A DNA stretch of 64,000 nt, taken from positions 4,115 through 68,114 of the forward strand of contig JAEDFR010000002.1 in assembly GCA_016297945.1 (NCBI GenBank), written 5' to 3'. Positions 17,917 to 27,732 of this stretch are shown piece after piece. The stretch's first letter is position 1. Each line of letters opens with the position of its first letter. The notes beneath the pieces are model-generated. The model saw only the letters and a list, made by a program, of their open reading frames with translations, did no database searches and was not told where the DNA came from. The DNA comes from Lachnospiraceae bacterium (GTDB taxonomy: Bacteria > Bacillota > Clostridia > Lachnospirales > Lachnospiraceae). Position numbers and translations under genes: made by a program.

Positions 17917-18615
17917 TTATTGCTTTATACTATAATCTCTTTCGCCAAAAATTCCGGTTCCGACTCTTACATAAGTGGCACCTTCTTCTACAGCGACTTC
18001 ATAATCTCCTGACATTCCCATAGAAAGAATGTCCATAGATACATTATCAATGTTTTTGGTAATTATGTCAACAGATAATTGCTTTAATTGCGCAAAATAT
18101 TGTCGATTTTTTTCGGCATCCTCTACATATGGTGCAATTGTCATTAATCCTTTAACATGAATGCCGGGTAATCCGGAAATTGCCTTAACCAGTTCAATCG
18201 CTTCTAATGAAGTGGTTCCGAATTTAGTTTCTTCGTTGGCAACATTTACTTCAACCAAAATATTGACTTCTACATGTTTCTTTAATGCTTCCTTGCTGAT
18301 TTCTTCCGCCAGTCTCAGACTATCAACACTATGAATTAATGAAACCTTATCAACAATGTATTTTACCTTATTTCTCTGTAGATGACCTATCATATGCCAT
18401 TTGATATCTTTTGGCAGGACTTCGTATTTGTCAAGCAGTTCCTGAACCTTATTTTCACCAAAATCACGGCATCCGTGATTATAGATTTCCTGAAGCATGG
18501 TAACCGGTTTTGTTTTGCTTACTGCAATTAATGTAACCTCTTCTGGGGATCGACCGGCTTTTTTGCAGGATGTTTCAATATTATTTATTACCAGGTCATA
18601 ATTATTTGTTAACAT
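17917..18615 (-). CDS. yggS: PLP homeostasis protein YggS/YlmE
   Basis: YggS-family proteins bind pyridoxal 5'-phosphate and keep its pool balanced; no enzyme reaction is known. The PLP lysine lies in LIAVSKTKPV, and further family motifs are FGENKVQELLDK, WHMIGHLQRNKVKYI and LSMGMSGDYEVAVEEGATYVRVG (quoted in part). At 232 residues it is typical. It sits between the HlyD-like gene and sepF. Confidence 0.95.
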   Translation of the reverse strand: MLTNNYDLVINNIETSCKKAGRSPEEVTLIAVSKTKPVTMLQEIYNHGCRDFGENKVQELLDKYEVLPKDIKWHMIGHLQRNKVKYIVDKVSLIHSVDSLRLAEEISKEALKKHVEVNILVEVNVANEETKFGTTSLEAIELVKAISGLPGIHVKGLMTIAPYVEDAEKNRQYFAQLKQLSVDIITKNIDNVSMDILSMGMSGDYEVAVEEGATYVRVGTGIFGERDYSIKQ

Positions 18616-18633
18616 GTTTTACCTTCTTTCGCC

Positions 18634-20034
18634 TTATTCATTAATAAAATCATGTTCATTAATACTCTCAGCATCCAGAACAATGTAATCATATTCCAGC
18701 AACCCATAATTGGTATTGGATTTCACAATAGAATATTCATCATTGGAATATAGGATAGTAATTTCTTTAAAATCCGCAAAACCTTTATTAATATTGTATA
18801 CGCCGATTAAGGTTCCAATTTTACTAATCGGATATTTGTCCATAGAATCGGGTTTACAAATATTATCACCAACTCGCAGGGAATATGTATCCACATAATA
18901 ATCCGTTTCACTTTCAGAATAGATGGGTATAGTCAGTTTTTCAGTTATAATTGCGCCGTTTTCATCAACTGTTTCTCGCATAAAGTATTCAACATTTCCT
19001 TTTTCATCGGTTGCGGCATATTCTTTTGGAATCAGATAAAATTCTTTTTCCACAATCGCACTGTTTGGAATTTTTAATCCATTTTCATTTTCCAATATAA
19101 TTTCAATATCAAGAAGTCGGTCTTTTGCAAAGGAAATCATGGAATTATTTAGCTGTAATTCAATCAAGGACTGTTCGGCTCCGCGCTGCAATGCATTGAC
19201 TTTGGCCCAGGAAATATTCTGGTTTTTCAAAAATTTCACTTCCACATAGCCTTCTTCTTCCAATTGAGCAACACGGCTGGTTTCGACCAAAACAACAATG
19301 GACCATTTTTCGGAATGTATGATTTTGTATACCGGATCATTATCACCGATCAGTTCGTTATCATTTAGCTGTGTTTTTCCACTATCGTCTATTTTCGTCA
19401 TTTCATCAATTGTAATCATTTCCGGTGTTTTGTTTTCGTAACCGTCAACGTTATATACAACGATTCCGCTTTTGGGCGCATAGAAGAAATCGACATTTCC
19501 TTTATAATCCGTACTCTTCAAATTGCTTAACATATTATAATTGGTTAATTTTAATACACTGCCCAGAGCATCATAAGAAAAATCATAAGTAATATAAAAT
19601 TTCTCATCGGAATAATTATGGGAAAAATCAATAAAATCGTTGCGTAACTCTTTTAAGTCATTGGCCGAAAGCATTTCATCAGAAGTTGTATCCTGCATGA
19701 TATCTGCCATATGTCCTGTCTGATCTAAAGAATAAATCAAATCCTTGCAGGCTACATGTTCGCCTTCATGCGCAAAATAATTGATGTATCCGGAGGAATT
19801 TGCGGAAACAATCTCTTCATCACGCAAAATCAGTCCGGTATAGACATTAGAAAGACTGAGAGATCCCTTTTTGACTTCATATCTGTTTACATGTCCTTTT
19901 GTGAAAAAAAGAACAACACAGATGACAATATAAATAAACATAACAGCAAAAATGATGACACCAATGTTTATATTTGAAAATCTTCGTCTCTGATTTAGAT
20001 TAATAAGATTACTTTTTTTCCTTTTTTTTGCCAA
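18634..20034 (-). CDS. HlyD-family-like membrane protein of the sepF cluster
   Basis: A 466-residue protein with a basic N-terminus (AKKRKKSNLI), one membrane segment (about residues 25-47, IGVIIFAVMFIYIVICVVLFF) and a long extracytoplasmic part. The segment GLILRDEEIVSANSSGYINYFAHEGEHV resembles the lipoyl-like half-motif of HlyD adaptors. Clostridia carry such a protein before yggS-sepF, but no transporter partner lies here, so a role in division or envelope is more likely than export. The annotated start is TTG at 20034, with AGGAG 9 bases upstream; a GTG at 20043 sits too close to that site. Confidence 0.82.
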   Translation of the reverse strand: MAKKRKKSNLINLNQRRRFSNINIGVIIFAVMFIYIVICVVLFFTKGHVNRYEVKKGSLSLSNVYTGLILRDEEIVSANSSGYINYFAHEGEHVACKDLIYSLDQTGHMADIMQDTTSDEMLSANDLKELRNDFIDFSHNYSDEKFYITYDFSYDALGSVLKLTNYNMLSNLKSTDYKGNVDFFYAPKSGIVVYNVDGYENKTPEMITIDEMTKIDDSGKTQLNDNELIGDNDPVYKIIHSEKWSIVVLVETSRVAQLEEEGYVEVKFLKNQNISWAKVNALQRGAEQSLIELQLNNSMISFAKDRLLDIEIILENENGLKIPNSAIVEKEFYLIPKEYAATDEKGNVEYFMRETVDENGAIITEKLTIPIYSESETDYYVDTYSLRVGDNICKPDSMDKYPISKIGTLIGVYNINKGFADFKEITILYSNDEYSIVKSNTNYGLLEYDYIVLDAESINEHDFINE

Positions 20035-20073
20035 AACAAACACTCCTGTTTTAGGAATAAAAATATGTCACGA

Positions 20074-21060
20074 TTAATTAATCGTAGAGATTAATTGATA
20101 CATTTCATCGTATAAATAATCTCTTTGTGAACATTTCAATATCACAGAAATATAGGGATTACCATAGGAATCTTTTGATAATAGTACCAGACAGTTACCC
20201 GCAGCACTGGTTGTACCGGTTTTTCCACCAATAACAACAACACCACCTGGAACACTGTGATTTCCGTTTATAAAATAGTTTGTGGACTTGAATGACAGTT
20301 CTTTGGGTTCACCTAGTGCATCATGATAAACACCGGTATATTCATTTGCCGAAATAATCTGAACAAATTCATCATATTTAATGGCTTCATTAAATATCAG
20401 ATACATGTCGTAGGCTGTCACATAATGAGCATCCTGAGTTAAACCATGAGGATTCATAAAATGACACTTTGTGGCACCAAGCGCAAGTGCTTCCTGATTC
20501 ATTAATTCTACAAATTGATCAACACTTCCGGAGATATATTCAGCGATCATTACCGCCGCATCATTTCCTGAGGCAATTAATAATGCGTGAAGCGCCTGAT
20601 CAAGCGTCATTGTATCACCAGGAGATATTCCTACGAGGCTGGCTCCTGATTCCTGAATGGTAACATTTTGAGATGCGGTTAATATATCATCCAAATTGCC
20701 GTATTTTAAAGCTATAATTGCAGTCATAACTTTTGTCAGACTGGCAGGATTTAATTGTTCCATACCGTTTTTATTATAAAGCACTTCATGATTATTCAAA
20801 TCACATAAAAGAACTGCTTCGGATTGTGAAGTATCAACCAGCGCATTATTTGAAACCGAATCGGAAATGACACATAAATCCTCAGCAAAAAAAGCAGCAC
20901 GATCTCCTTTATCTGCACCGTTAAAACGATATGCGGAAACAGAACTGTTTAATTCATATTCCATACTATATGGTTTTGTTTTTTCACATCCGGTTAATAG
21001 GGATGAAATCAAAATTGTTATGCATACAAAAATGCATGTAATCTTATTTGTACATTTCAC
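20074..21060 (-). CDS. D-alanyl-D-alanine carboxypeptidase, lipoprotein
   Basis: A serine-type D-Ala-D-Ala carboxypeptidase (peptidase S11) that trims peptidoglycan stem peptides. Motifs: SxxK as [10 protein letters not shown], SxN as ASGNDAA, and KTG as [12 protein letters not shown] start at 21060 gives a typical lipoprotein signal (KCTNKITC, hydrophobic stretch, LLTGC lipobox). AGGAG lies 12 bases upstream. An ATG at 21084 is possible but would put extra acidic residues before the signal. The start overlaps the end of mgsA. Lipid anchoring is unusual against the C-terminal amphipathic anchor of classic DacA proteins. Confidence 0.9.
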   Translation of the reverse strand: MKCTNKITCIFVCITILISSLLTGCEKTKPYSMEYELNSSVSAYRFNGADKGDRAAFFAEDLCVISDSVSNNALVDTSQSEAVLLCDLNNHEVLYNKNGMEQLNPASLTKVMTAIIALKYGNLDDILTASQNVTIQESGASLVGISPGDTMTLDQALHALLIASGNDAAVMIAEYISGSVDQFVELMNQEALALGATKCHFMNPHGLTQDAHYVTAYDMYLIFNEAIKYDEFVQIISANEYTGVYHDALGEPKELSFKSTNYFINGNHSVPGGVVVIGGKTGTTSAAGNCLVLLSKDSYGNPYISVILKCSQRDYLYDEMYQLISTIN

Positions 21061-21439
21061 GCCACTCGAGATCTCCTCTGTCAAGTGATTTTATCAATAA
21101 TTCTGCAGATGCTAAATTTGTAGCAAGCGGAATGTTGTGCATATCACACAGCTTTACAACATTATTTACATCCGGTTCATGACTTTTGGGAGTAAGCGGA
21201 TCTCTCAAAAAGATAACAAGATCAATCTGATTATGTTCAATCTGTGCACCAATCTGTTGCTCTCCTCCTAAATGACCGGCAAGATATTTATGAATCGTCA
21301 GATTTGTTACTTCTTCAATTAATCTTCCGGTTGTACCGGTAGCATATAAATCGTTTTTACTTAAAATCCCTCTGTATGCAATACAAAAATTTTGCATAAG
21401 CTTTTTCTTTGCATCATGTGCAATTAATGCAATGTTCAT
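21044..21439 (-). CDS. mgsA: Methylglyoxal synthase with Glu at a catalytic Asp
   Basis: MgsA converts dihydroxyacetone phosphate to methylglyoxal. The 131-residue protein aligns without gaps to the family: [41 protein letters not shown]. Residues equal to E. coli D91, H98 and D101 are kept (D80, H87, D90). The residue equal to catalytic D71 is Glu (E60, GGEQQ in place of GGDQQ), and the preceding GP is GH. Activity may be altered. It lies between rodA and dac with an AGGAGAGGG site. Confidence 0.93.
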   Translation of the reverse strand: MNIALIAHDAKKKLMQNFCIAYRGILSKNDLYATGTTGRLIEEVTNLTIHKYLAGHLGGEQQIGAQIEHNQIDLVIFLRDPLTPKSHEPDVNNVVKLCDMHNIPLATNLASAELLIKSLDRGDLEWREMYK

Positions 21440-21453
21440 AATATAACCCTCTC

Positions 21454-22566
21454 CTAACTGTATTTACGTACCCCCTGTAAACGAATATTTAATACAAACC
21501 CCATTCCGATATATAAACTTAACAGGGAGGTAAGACCATAGCTGACAAATGGTAATGGCAAACCGGTATTTGGCATCAATCCTGTTGCTACTGCAATATT
21601 CATAAAGCTTTGAAATCCAATAATTGTTGCCATACCAATACATATGACGGCACCTTCTATGTCAGGTGCCCTTTTGGCCACTAACACACATTCTATAGCA
21701 ATTAGCATTAATAGGATAATAACAACACAACCACCTACAAATCCCAATTCTTCACCAATTACAGCAAAAATAAAGTCTGTCTGTGGCTCTGAAATAAAAT
21801 TACCGTTTTTGACTGATGCTATTTCGTTGTTATTCAAGCCTTTTCCGGTCAATCTACCGGAACCGATTGCTATTTTTGAATTGTATTGCTGATAACCTTC
21901 CGTATTGACATACTCATCCGGATGTAACCAGGCCATGATACGATTTTGCTGATAATCTTTGATAATTTTCTGATCTTCCTGCAAAATAAGAGATAATAAT
22001 ATAACTCCAATTGGAATAATAATTGCAAGTGCACCAAAAATAATTTTATAATTTAAACCACCGGCATACAATAATATGCAGAAAATAATAATCAGCATGA
22101 TACTTGTGGATAAGTCCGGTTGTTTGTATATAAGATACCACTGCGGAATGAATAATAATACCATAAAAAGGAGATTTTTAAAAGTATTAAAGTGTTCCTT
22201 ATGTTTCATAATATACTGTGCATAGAATAAAATCAATAATATTTTAGCAGTCTCAGAAGGCTGAAAACGAACACCTGCAATGGTAATCCAGCGTTGGGCA
22301 TTGTTAGAGGAATCTCCAATAAAGTTAACCAATAATAATAATCCGAAATTAAAAAAATAAATAATCCAGTAAAATCTCAAAAAAATATGATAATCAAATA
22401 AGGATAAAACAACCATCAAAAAAACACCGACAATCAATCCCATCATCTGCTTGGACTGAACCTCGGAATTAGCGCTGCCGATTGCTAAAATTCCAATGAT
22501 GGAAATAGCAATCAGCATGACTACCAATTTGAAATTGTAATCAATTACGCGATATCGTTTAAACAC
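21454..22566 (-). CDS. rodA: RodA/FtsW-family SEDS glycosyltransferase
   Basis: A SEDS protein that polymerises lipid II into glycan; next to mreBCD and mrdA it is most likely RodA of the elongasome. The 370-residue protein has about ten membrane segments and the SEDS signatures [31 protein letters not shown] and [12 protein letters not shown]. The start is GTG at 22566 with AGGAGAG six bases upstream. It follows minE and precedes mgsA. Confidence 0.95.
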   Translation of the reverse strand: MFKRYRVIDYNFKLVVMLIAISIIGILAIGSANSEVQSKQMMGLIVGVFLMVVLSLFDYHIFLRFYWIIYFFNFGLLLLVNFIGDSSNNAQRWITIAGVRFQPSETAKILLILFYAQYIMKHKEHFNTFKNLLFMVLLFIPQWYLIYKQPDLSTSIMLIIIFCILLYAGGLNYKIIFGALAIIIPIGVILLSLILQEDQKIIKDYQQNRIMAWLHPDEYVNTEGYQQYNSKIAIGSGRLTGKGLNNNEIASVKNGNFISEPQTDFIFAVIGEELGFVGGCVVIILLMLIAIECVLVAKRAPDIEGAVICIGMATIIGFQSFMNIAVATGLMPNTGLPLPFVSYGLTSLLSLYIGMGFVLNIRLQGVRKYS

Positions 22567-22587
22567 AGTTTCTCTCCTACAGTTTCT

Positions 22588-22803
22588 TTACCAGAATACA
22601 TTGATTTTTCGTTTTGAAAACTCTAATTCCAATGTACTGGTATCAATCTGCATATATTTACATAGTACTTTAGCAATTTCTTTTTTTATCATTTCCATAA
22701 CTTCCGGCGAACAGTCGATACGATCCGAAATCAAGAGTATTTTTAATCGATCTTTTGCAATCTGGCTGGATTTTTTCTTTTTAAAAGACCACAAATTACG
22801 CAT
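22588..22803 (-). CDS. minE: Cell division topological specificity factor MinE
   Basis: MinE stimulates MinD ATPase and drives the Min system off mid-cell. The 71-residue protein contains AKDRLKILLISDR, the MinD-binding anti-MinCD segment, then ALL-beta C-terminal residues SPEVMEMIKKEIAKVL. It is slightly shorter than E. coli MinE (88). Presence with MinC and MinD implies an oscillating Min system rather than a DivIVA-type one. Confidence 0.95.
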   Translation of the reverse strand: MRNLWSFKKKKSSQIAKDRLKILLISDRIDCSPEVMEMIKKEIAKVLCKYMQIDTSTLELEFSKRKINVFW

Positions 22804-22823
22804 AATGAATACCTCCCTGACAA

Positions 22824-23615
22824 TTAGACTTTTTGAAAAATACCGTTTAACCGAAACCAGATAGATTTCTCTTTTTCGGGAGAATACAAAGGGATCTCTT
22901 CGCCAAGTATTCGTTTACAAATATTCATGTATGCTTTTCCTGCCGGTGTATCCGTGCAGACTAATGGCTCTCCGTGATTGGTTGAGATGACAATATTTTC
23001 ATCATCATAGATGGCACCAATTAAATGTATGGATAATATATCAACAACATCATCAATACTCATCATATCCCCACGTTTTATCATTTCGGGACGCAACCGA
23101 TTGATAACTAAATCAACTTGTCCCATTTCATATGCATTTAATAAACCAATGATACGGTCTGCATCCCGTATGGCTGAAACTTCCGGTGTTGTTACAACAA
23201 TGGCTCTGTCAGCACCTGCTATCGCATTTTTAAATCCTTGCTCAATACCTGCTGGACAATCTAAGATAATGTAATCAAACTGTTCTTTTAATTGCTTTGT
23301 CAGTTTTTTCATCTGCTCAGGATTGACTGCATCTTTATCTCTTGTCTGTGCACTTGGAAGTAAACTCAAACCGGGATAACGCTTGTCCTTGATTAAAGCT
23401 TGCTTAATTCTGCAGTTTCCTTCAATGACATCAACCAGATTATAAACAATCCGATTTTCCAGTCCTAATACAACATCCAAGTTGCGTAATCCGATGTCTG
23501 TATCAATTAAAACAACTTTTTTTCCCAAAACGGCAAGACCCGTTCCGATGTTTGCACTTGTTGTGGTTTTTCCAACACCACCTTTACCTGATGTGACGAC
23601 AATTACTTCACTCAT
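22824..23615 (-). CDS. minD: Septum site-determining ATPase MinD
   Basis: MinD is the membrane ATPase that recruits MinC. The deviant Walker A KGGVGKTT lies at about residues 10-17, with DTDIGLRNLD, DCPAGIEQGF and the C-terminal amphipathic membrane-targeting segment (KSIWFRLNGIFQKV). It is 263 residues with GGAGG seven bases before the ATG. Order minC-minD-minE is standard. Confidence 0.97.
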   Translation of the reverse strand: MSEVIVVTSGKGGVGKTTTSANIGTGLAVLGKKVVLIDTDIGLRNLDVVLGLENRIVYNLVDVIEGNCRIKQALIKDKRYPGLSLLPSAQTRDKDAVNPEQMKKLTKQLKEQFDYIILDCPAGIEQGFKNAIAGADRAIVVTTPEVSAIRDADRIIGLLNAYEMGQVDLVINRLRPEMIKRGDMMSIDDVVDILSIHLIGAIYDDENIVISTNHGEPLVCTDTPAGKAYMNICKRILGEEIPLYSPEKEKSIWFRLNGIFQKV

Positions 23616-23651
23616 AAAAAACCTCCGATTTTCATCATCGTCCCCCGAAAT

Positions 23652-24347
23652 TTAATAATAATTATATTCCGGTAATTCTTTGGTAAAGTCCAGTTCCGAA
23701 AATGTAAATTTGTCTTTTTTTATGTAGGCAATTTTCGGCTGTTTTCTATTTAATGTAAATAACTCCTTTTTATCTTTTTGGTATTTTACCTTTCCAATCT
23801 TTAAGTTTTCGGGTGAAAACTCCAATGCCGCAATAAAACGGTTTTGATCTTCTTTTCTGCCGGCAAAAACAGTACCATAAATTGTACCCAAAACAATCAC
23901 ATTGCCTTTTGCAAACACAGCGGCTCCTTTTTGGACATCTCCCAACACAATGACATTTCCTTCGGTTTCTAAAGAAAAGCCGTCTTTTAAATTTCCCTTA
24001 TAAAACTGAAAACATCCACTTTTATTTTTTGGAGGCTCCTCAACTGGTTTCTTTTCTATTTCTTCCAGTAATTTGGAAAAATAGACATCATCATTTTTAT
24101 TTGTACATACCACACAAATGATGTTTATCTGGCTGACTTTGGTTATTACCTCTGTCAGAGCTTCAATTTCCGCATCCGTTAAACTGCGTCCTTCAAAACG
24201 AAGTACAATAGACGCATTTTTGAAAAAGGAAGCGGTCTTTTCAAAACTATTTTTTGTATCTTGCAGAATTTTTTCAAAATCAGGTTCTTCAGACAGTTTT
24301 ACGGAAATACCATTTGGAAAGCTTTTAATAACTACATTTCCGCTCAT
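23652..24347 (-). CDS. minC: Septum site-determining protein MinC
   Basis: MinC blocks FtsZ assembly away from mid-cell. The N-terminal FtsZ-inhibiting domain is at about residues 1-95 and the C-terminal beta-helix at about 120-205 (GNVIVLGDVQKGAAVFAKGN, LGTIYGTVFAGR). The ATG at 24347 (MSGNVVIKSF) has AGGAGG; an in-frame upstream start at 24407 would add 20 residues inside mrdA and is rejected. Product: 231 residues. Confidence 0.95.
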   Translation of the reverse strand: MSGNVVIKSFPNGISVKLSEEPDFEKILQDTKNSFEKTASFFKNASIVLRFEGRSLTDAEIEALTEVITKVSQINIICVVCTNKNDDVYFSKLLEEIEKKPVEEPPKNKSGCFQFYKGNLKDGFSLETEGNVIVLGDVQKGAAVFAKGNVIVLGTIYGTVFAGRKEDQNRFIAALEFSPENLKIGKVKYQKDKKELFTLNRKQPKIAYIKKDKFTFSELDFTKELPEYNYY

Positions 24348-24357
24348 TGTATACCTC

Positions 24358-27216
24358 CTAATCTGTATTTGAAATATTCGTATTGGTATCCGTTGCCGTT
24401 CCGTCAATCAGTTCATCAACATTTTCAAGGCGATAATAATACTTGTAAATGTCCTGTGTCAGTTGTGCTGCAAAATCAGAAGCATATCCGAATGCAATAC
24501 GTGTAGTTACACTGATTTCCGGACTTTCATAAGGAGCATAACTAACAAAAAGTGCATGGTTTGGTCTGCTCTTATTCTCCTGGGCAGTACCTGTTTTTCC
24601 TGCCACACGGATTTTCATTCCTTCATAATAACTTTTTGATTCAACTACCCTGCGCATACCGGCATGAATCGCGTTCCATGTTGATAAATCAAAAGAAATT
24701 GTATTTCGTACCGTCGGATTAAAATCTTCTAAAATATTCCCGCTCGAATCGGTTACTTTATCTAACAGACTGAGATTATAACATGTTCCGCTGTTTGCCA
24801 CTGTAGTAACATATCTGGCCAGTCCGATGGTTGTGTAGTTGTTGGTACCCTGTCCGATTGCAGAACGGATCGAGTCCGTATCGGATACTTTTGGTGCTTC
24901 TTCTGTAATTTCAACGCCGGATTTATCAGATAAACCGAATTGATCCGCATAATATGCCAGCTTTTCAAGACCAAGTTCGGAATTGTAAACGCCATTTGAA
25001 AAACCAAGACGATATCCCATTTCATAAAAGAAATAGTTACATGAATTTTCAATAGCACCGGATACTGTCAAAGAACCATGTGCAGATGGATAAATCCAGC
25101 ATTTTGCTGCCGGAGATATTGTTTCCCAGATACCATGACATGTTATTGTCTCACCGTTTGTAACAACGCCTTCTTCTAAAGATGCAGCTGCAGTTACCAT
25201 TTTAAAGGTTGAACCGGGTGCCGAAGTCTGTTGAGTCGCATAATCCCATAAAGGACGAGATAAATCGGAGTTCAAACGTGCATAGTATTCCGAGTTGTTG
25301 ATACGATTATTATCATATCCCGGATAAGAAACCAATGCTAAAATCTCTCCGTTGTTTACATTCGTAATTACAACCGAACCGGAACAAGGGTCTAATGCAA
25401 GCTGTGCCGGTGTTATTTCCAGATTGGAAATCTTTCCCAGAATAAAGTTGTATGGGCTAATGGTTCCATTTTCAACGGTTGCTCTTTCAGCAGCTGTACC
25501 GGTTATTATTCCCTGATCATATAACAATAAACAAATGGATTTTCCGGACACCGAATTATCTGCAATCATATATTTATATAACTTTTTATGAAAAGCATTA
25601 CTTGTAATTAAGGAATTAAATAATTCATTTTGTATAGCCTGATAAATTTCCTCTGAATCAGAGTATTGTTTTTCCAGTTCCAATTTTGAAATATCAATCC
25701 AATTCATAGCTATCAGATGTAATAAATACTCTTTTAAACTGATAGTTTCATCTGTATGCCATGCTATATATACCGGATCATTTTTATCAATTTCATTTGA
25801 AAGAACAATCCCTTTTTCGGAAAGTAAAGAGGTAATATACAATTGATATACCTGATATTCTTTTGAAAGCCGGTCATATGGTTGAGGATTTTCATTTAAC
25901 ATTGATTTTAAAGTGGATAAAACCTGATTTTGTTTCATTTCAAAAGAGGCATAAACACTTTTTTCCAATTCCGTAGCGTCATCATGAGAAAAGTGCTCAA
26001 TATCAATGATACTGTTATTAATCAATGCAAAATATACATCATCAATCGGAATGACAATACTACTGGCCGTTGCATTTTCAGGCGCTGTATATTCTTTAAT
26101 ATTTCGTATCTTTGAAACTAAGATACCTGCAATTTTTTGCTCAAGTAAGTTATAAACAGCTTTCTGTAAATCTTTATCTATTGTCAGATATACATCATTT
26201 CCTGCACTTGGTTCCTTTCGATTACTGGTTTCAATAACCTTACCCATGTTGTTAACATATACGGTTTCTGAACCTTTTTTACCCTGCAAATAGGATTCCA
26301 TATAAGATTCAACACCGGCCTTTCCGATGATATCCGTAGAAATATATGAATCATTTTCGGTTGAGAGTTCTTCCAATTCGGTTTGCGATATCTTACCGGT
26401 ATATCCAATAACATGTGAAAAATATACACCATCTACATATTTGCGGATCGTATCTTCTTCAATGGAAACACCGTCTAAGCTTGCGGCATTTTCCATGACA
26501 ACCGCAACGGTTTCATCTGACACATCGGTTGCTACAGTTGTTGCAATATACTTTTGGAAACTGTTTAAACTCATTGCATAACGGATATTAATGATTTTTA
26601 ATAACATTTCCTTGCTATACCCTTTACCGACATGAAAGATACTTTTATGATTATTCGGAACGGCATATTCACCGATTGCAAACTTACTTTTTCCGGCAAG
26701 GTAATTAATAACATCATCTGCTGTTGAAGTTTTTTCTGCATAAGACATATCATCAATATACTTTTTGCCATAGACATCAGCTAAAAAACGCTGTTGCTGC
26801 GTTCCGCTGACAGCAAATTGATATTCTCCGTTATCGCCGATAATAATATTAAAATCCATGACAATGGAATCACCATTTTCCTCAATCATCCCAATCAAAG
26901 TTGAAATGGTTTTATTCAGACGTTCGTTTTTGTTGCTACCGGATTCATATACATCTTCAATGGTAACGGAATATGCAAGTTCATTATATGCAAGCAATTC
27001 TCCTTTGCGGTCATATATTTTTCCGCGTGTACTGGGAATGTTTCGTTCTTTTTTGATTTTCAGTGTAAATTCATTTAAATAAGATTCGCCATTTACAATC
27101 TGTAAATTGAAAATACGGTAAATTAATACGAAACCTAAAACGCAAAACATCAGAATTAAAATAAAGTACCTGGAAGTTATGAAATTAATGATGGAATCTC
27201 TGATTTTCTTAAACAA
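24358..27216 (-). CDS. mrdA: Class B penicillin-binding protein 2, long form
   Basis: The transpeptidase partner of RodA in side-wall synthesis. One N-terminal membrane segment (about 15-40) is followed by the PBP dimer domain. The catalytic motifs are SxxK in APGSTFKMV (S669), SxN in NSCNYFF and KTG in AGKTGTAQ (K874). About 320 residues separate the LTIDKDLQ motif (about 345) from S669, against about 70 in E. coli PBP2, so there is an insertion of roughly 250 residues. The start is TTG at 27216, overlapping the end of mreD by eight bases, with only a weak ribosome binding site. Confidence 0.94.
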   Translation of the reverse strand: MFKKIRDSIINFITSRYFILILMFCVLGFVLIYRIFNLQIVNGESYLNEFTLKIKKERNIPSTRGKIYDRKGELLAYNELAYSVTIEDVYESGSNKNERLNKTISTLIGMIEENGDSIVMDFNIIIGDNGEYQFAVSGTQQQRFLADVYGKKYIDDMSYAEKTSTADDVINYLAGKSKFAIGEYAVPNNHKSIFHVGKGYSKEMLLKIINIRYAMSLNSFQKYIATTVATDVSDETVAVVMENAASLDGVSIEEDTIRKYVDGVYFSHVIGYTGKISQTELEELSTENDSYISTDIIGKAGVESYMESYLQGKKGSETVYVNNMGKVIETSNRKEPSAGNDVYLTIDKDLQKAVYNLLEQKIAGILVSKIRNIKEYTAPENATASSIVIPIDDVYFALINNSIIDIEHFSHDDATELEKSVYASFEMKQNQVLSTLKSMLNENPQPYDRLSKEYQVYQLYITSLLSEKGIVLSNEIDKNDPVYIAWHTDETISLKEYLLHLIAMNWIDISKLELEKQYSDSEEIYQAIQNELFNSLITSNAFHKKLYKYMIADNSVSGKSICLLLYDQGIITGTAAERATVENGTISPYNFILGKISNLEITPAQLALDPCSGSVVITNVNNGEILALVSYPGYDNNRINNSEYYARLNSDLSRPLWDYATQQTSAPGSTFKMVTAAASLEEGVVTNGETITCHGIWETISPAAKCWIYPSAHGSLTVSGAIENSCNYFFYEMGYRLGFSNGVYNSELGLEKLAYYADQFGLSDKSGVEITEEAPKVSDTDSIRSAIGQGTNNYTTIGLARYVTTVANSGTCYNLSLLDKVTDSSGNILEDFNPTVRNTISFDLSTWNAIHAGMRRVVESKSYYEGMKIRVAGKTGTAQENKSRPNHALFVSYAPYESPEISVTTRIAFGYASDFAAQLTQDIYKYYYRLENVDELIDGTATDTNTNISNTD

Positions 27217-27727
27217 TTTCGCTTCTGCTCTTTCTCTCGTTACTTACAAACAGTTTATAAAATAATGTTCTTGTAAGGAAAAAAACAATTGTTAACAAAA
27301 TGGTATAAACCGTTTCCGGAATAATAATATTTAGCAGATAGTAGGTAAAATGAAATCTGCCACGAAGTAAAAAAGTAAGCAGATAATAAGTTAGTCCATA
27401 AACAAAATCACTGCATCCAACCAACAAAATCTGCAATTTTAATTCATCCTTGTAGAACATTCTTTTGAAAAAACCGTTAAAATAGCCAATATACATGTAT
27501 AACAAGGCATGAAAACCAAGTATGACAGAGAAGAAAATATCAACCAAAAGCCCTGCAAAAAAACCGGCTAAAACTCCGGCTTTTTTTCCTTTTACGAAAC
27601 CGAAAGAGGATACGGTTATCAGTAATAAGTTAGGAACAATATTACCAAACGAAATATAACGGCATATGGTATTTTGTAAAATAAAACTGGCAATTACAAT
27701 AATTGCGGAAAAAATGATATTTTTCAT
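27209..27727 (-). CDS. mreD: Rod shape-determining protein MreD
   Basis: A 172-residue integral membrane protein of the elongasome with about five hydrophobic segments and the family's IVPNLLLITVSSFGFVKGKKAGVLAGFFAGLL region (quoted in part: GFVKGKKAGVLAG). It lies five bases after mreC and overlaps mrdA. Sequence conservation in MreD is low, so position carries much of the call. Confidence 0.9.
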   Translation of the reverse strand: MKNIIFSAIIVIASFILQNTICRYISFGNIVPNLLLITVSSFGFVKGKKAGVLAGFFAGLLVDIFFSVILGFHALLYMYIGYFNGFFKRMFYKDELKLQILLVGCSDFVYGLTYYLLTFLLRGRFHFTYYLLNIIIPETVYTILLTIVFFLTRTLFYKLFVSNERKSRSEIV

Positions 27728-27732
27728 AGGTC

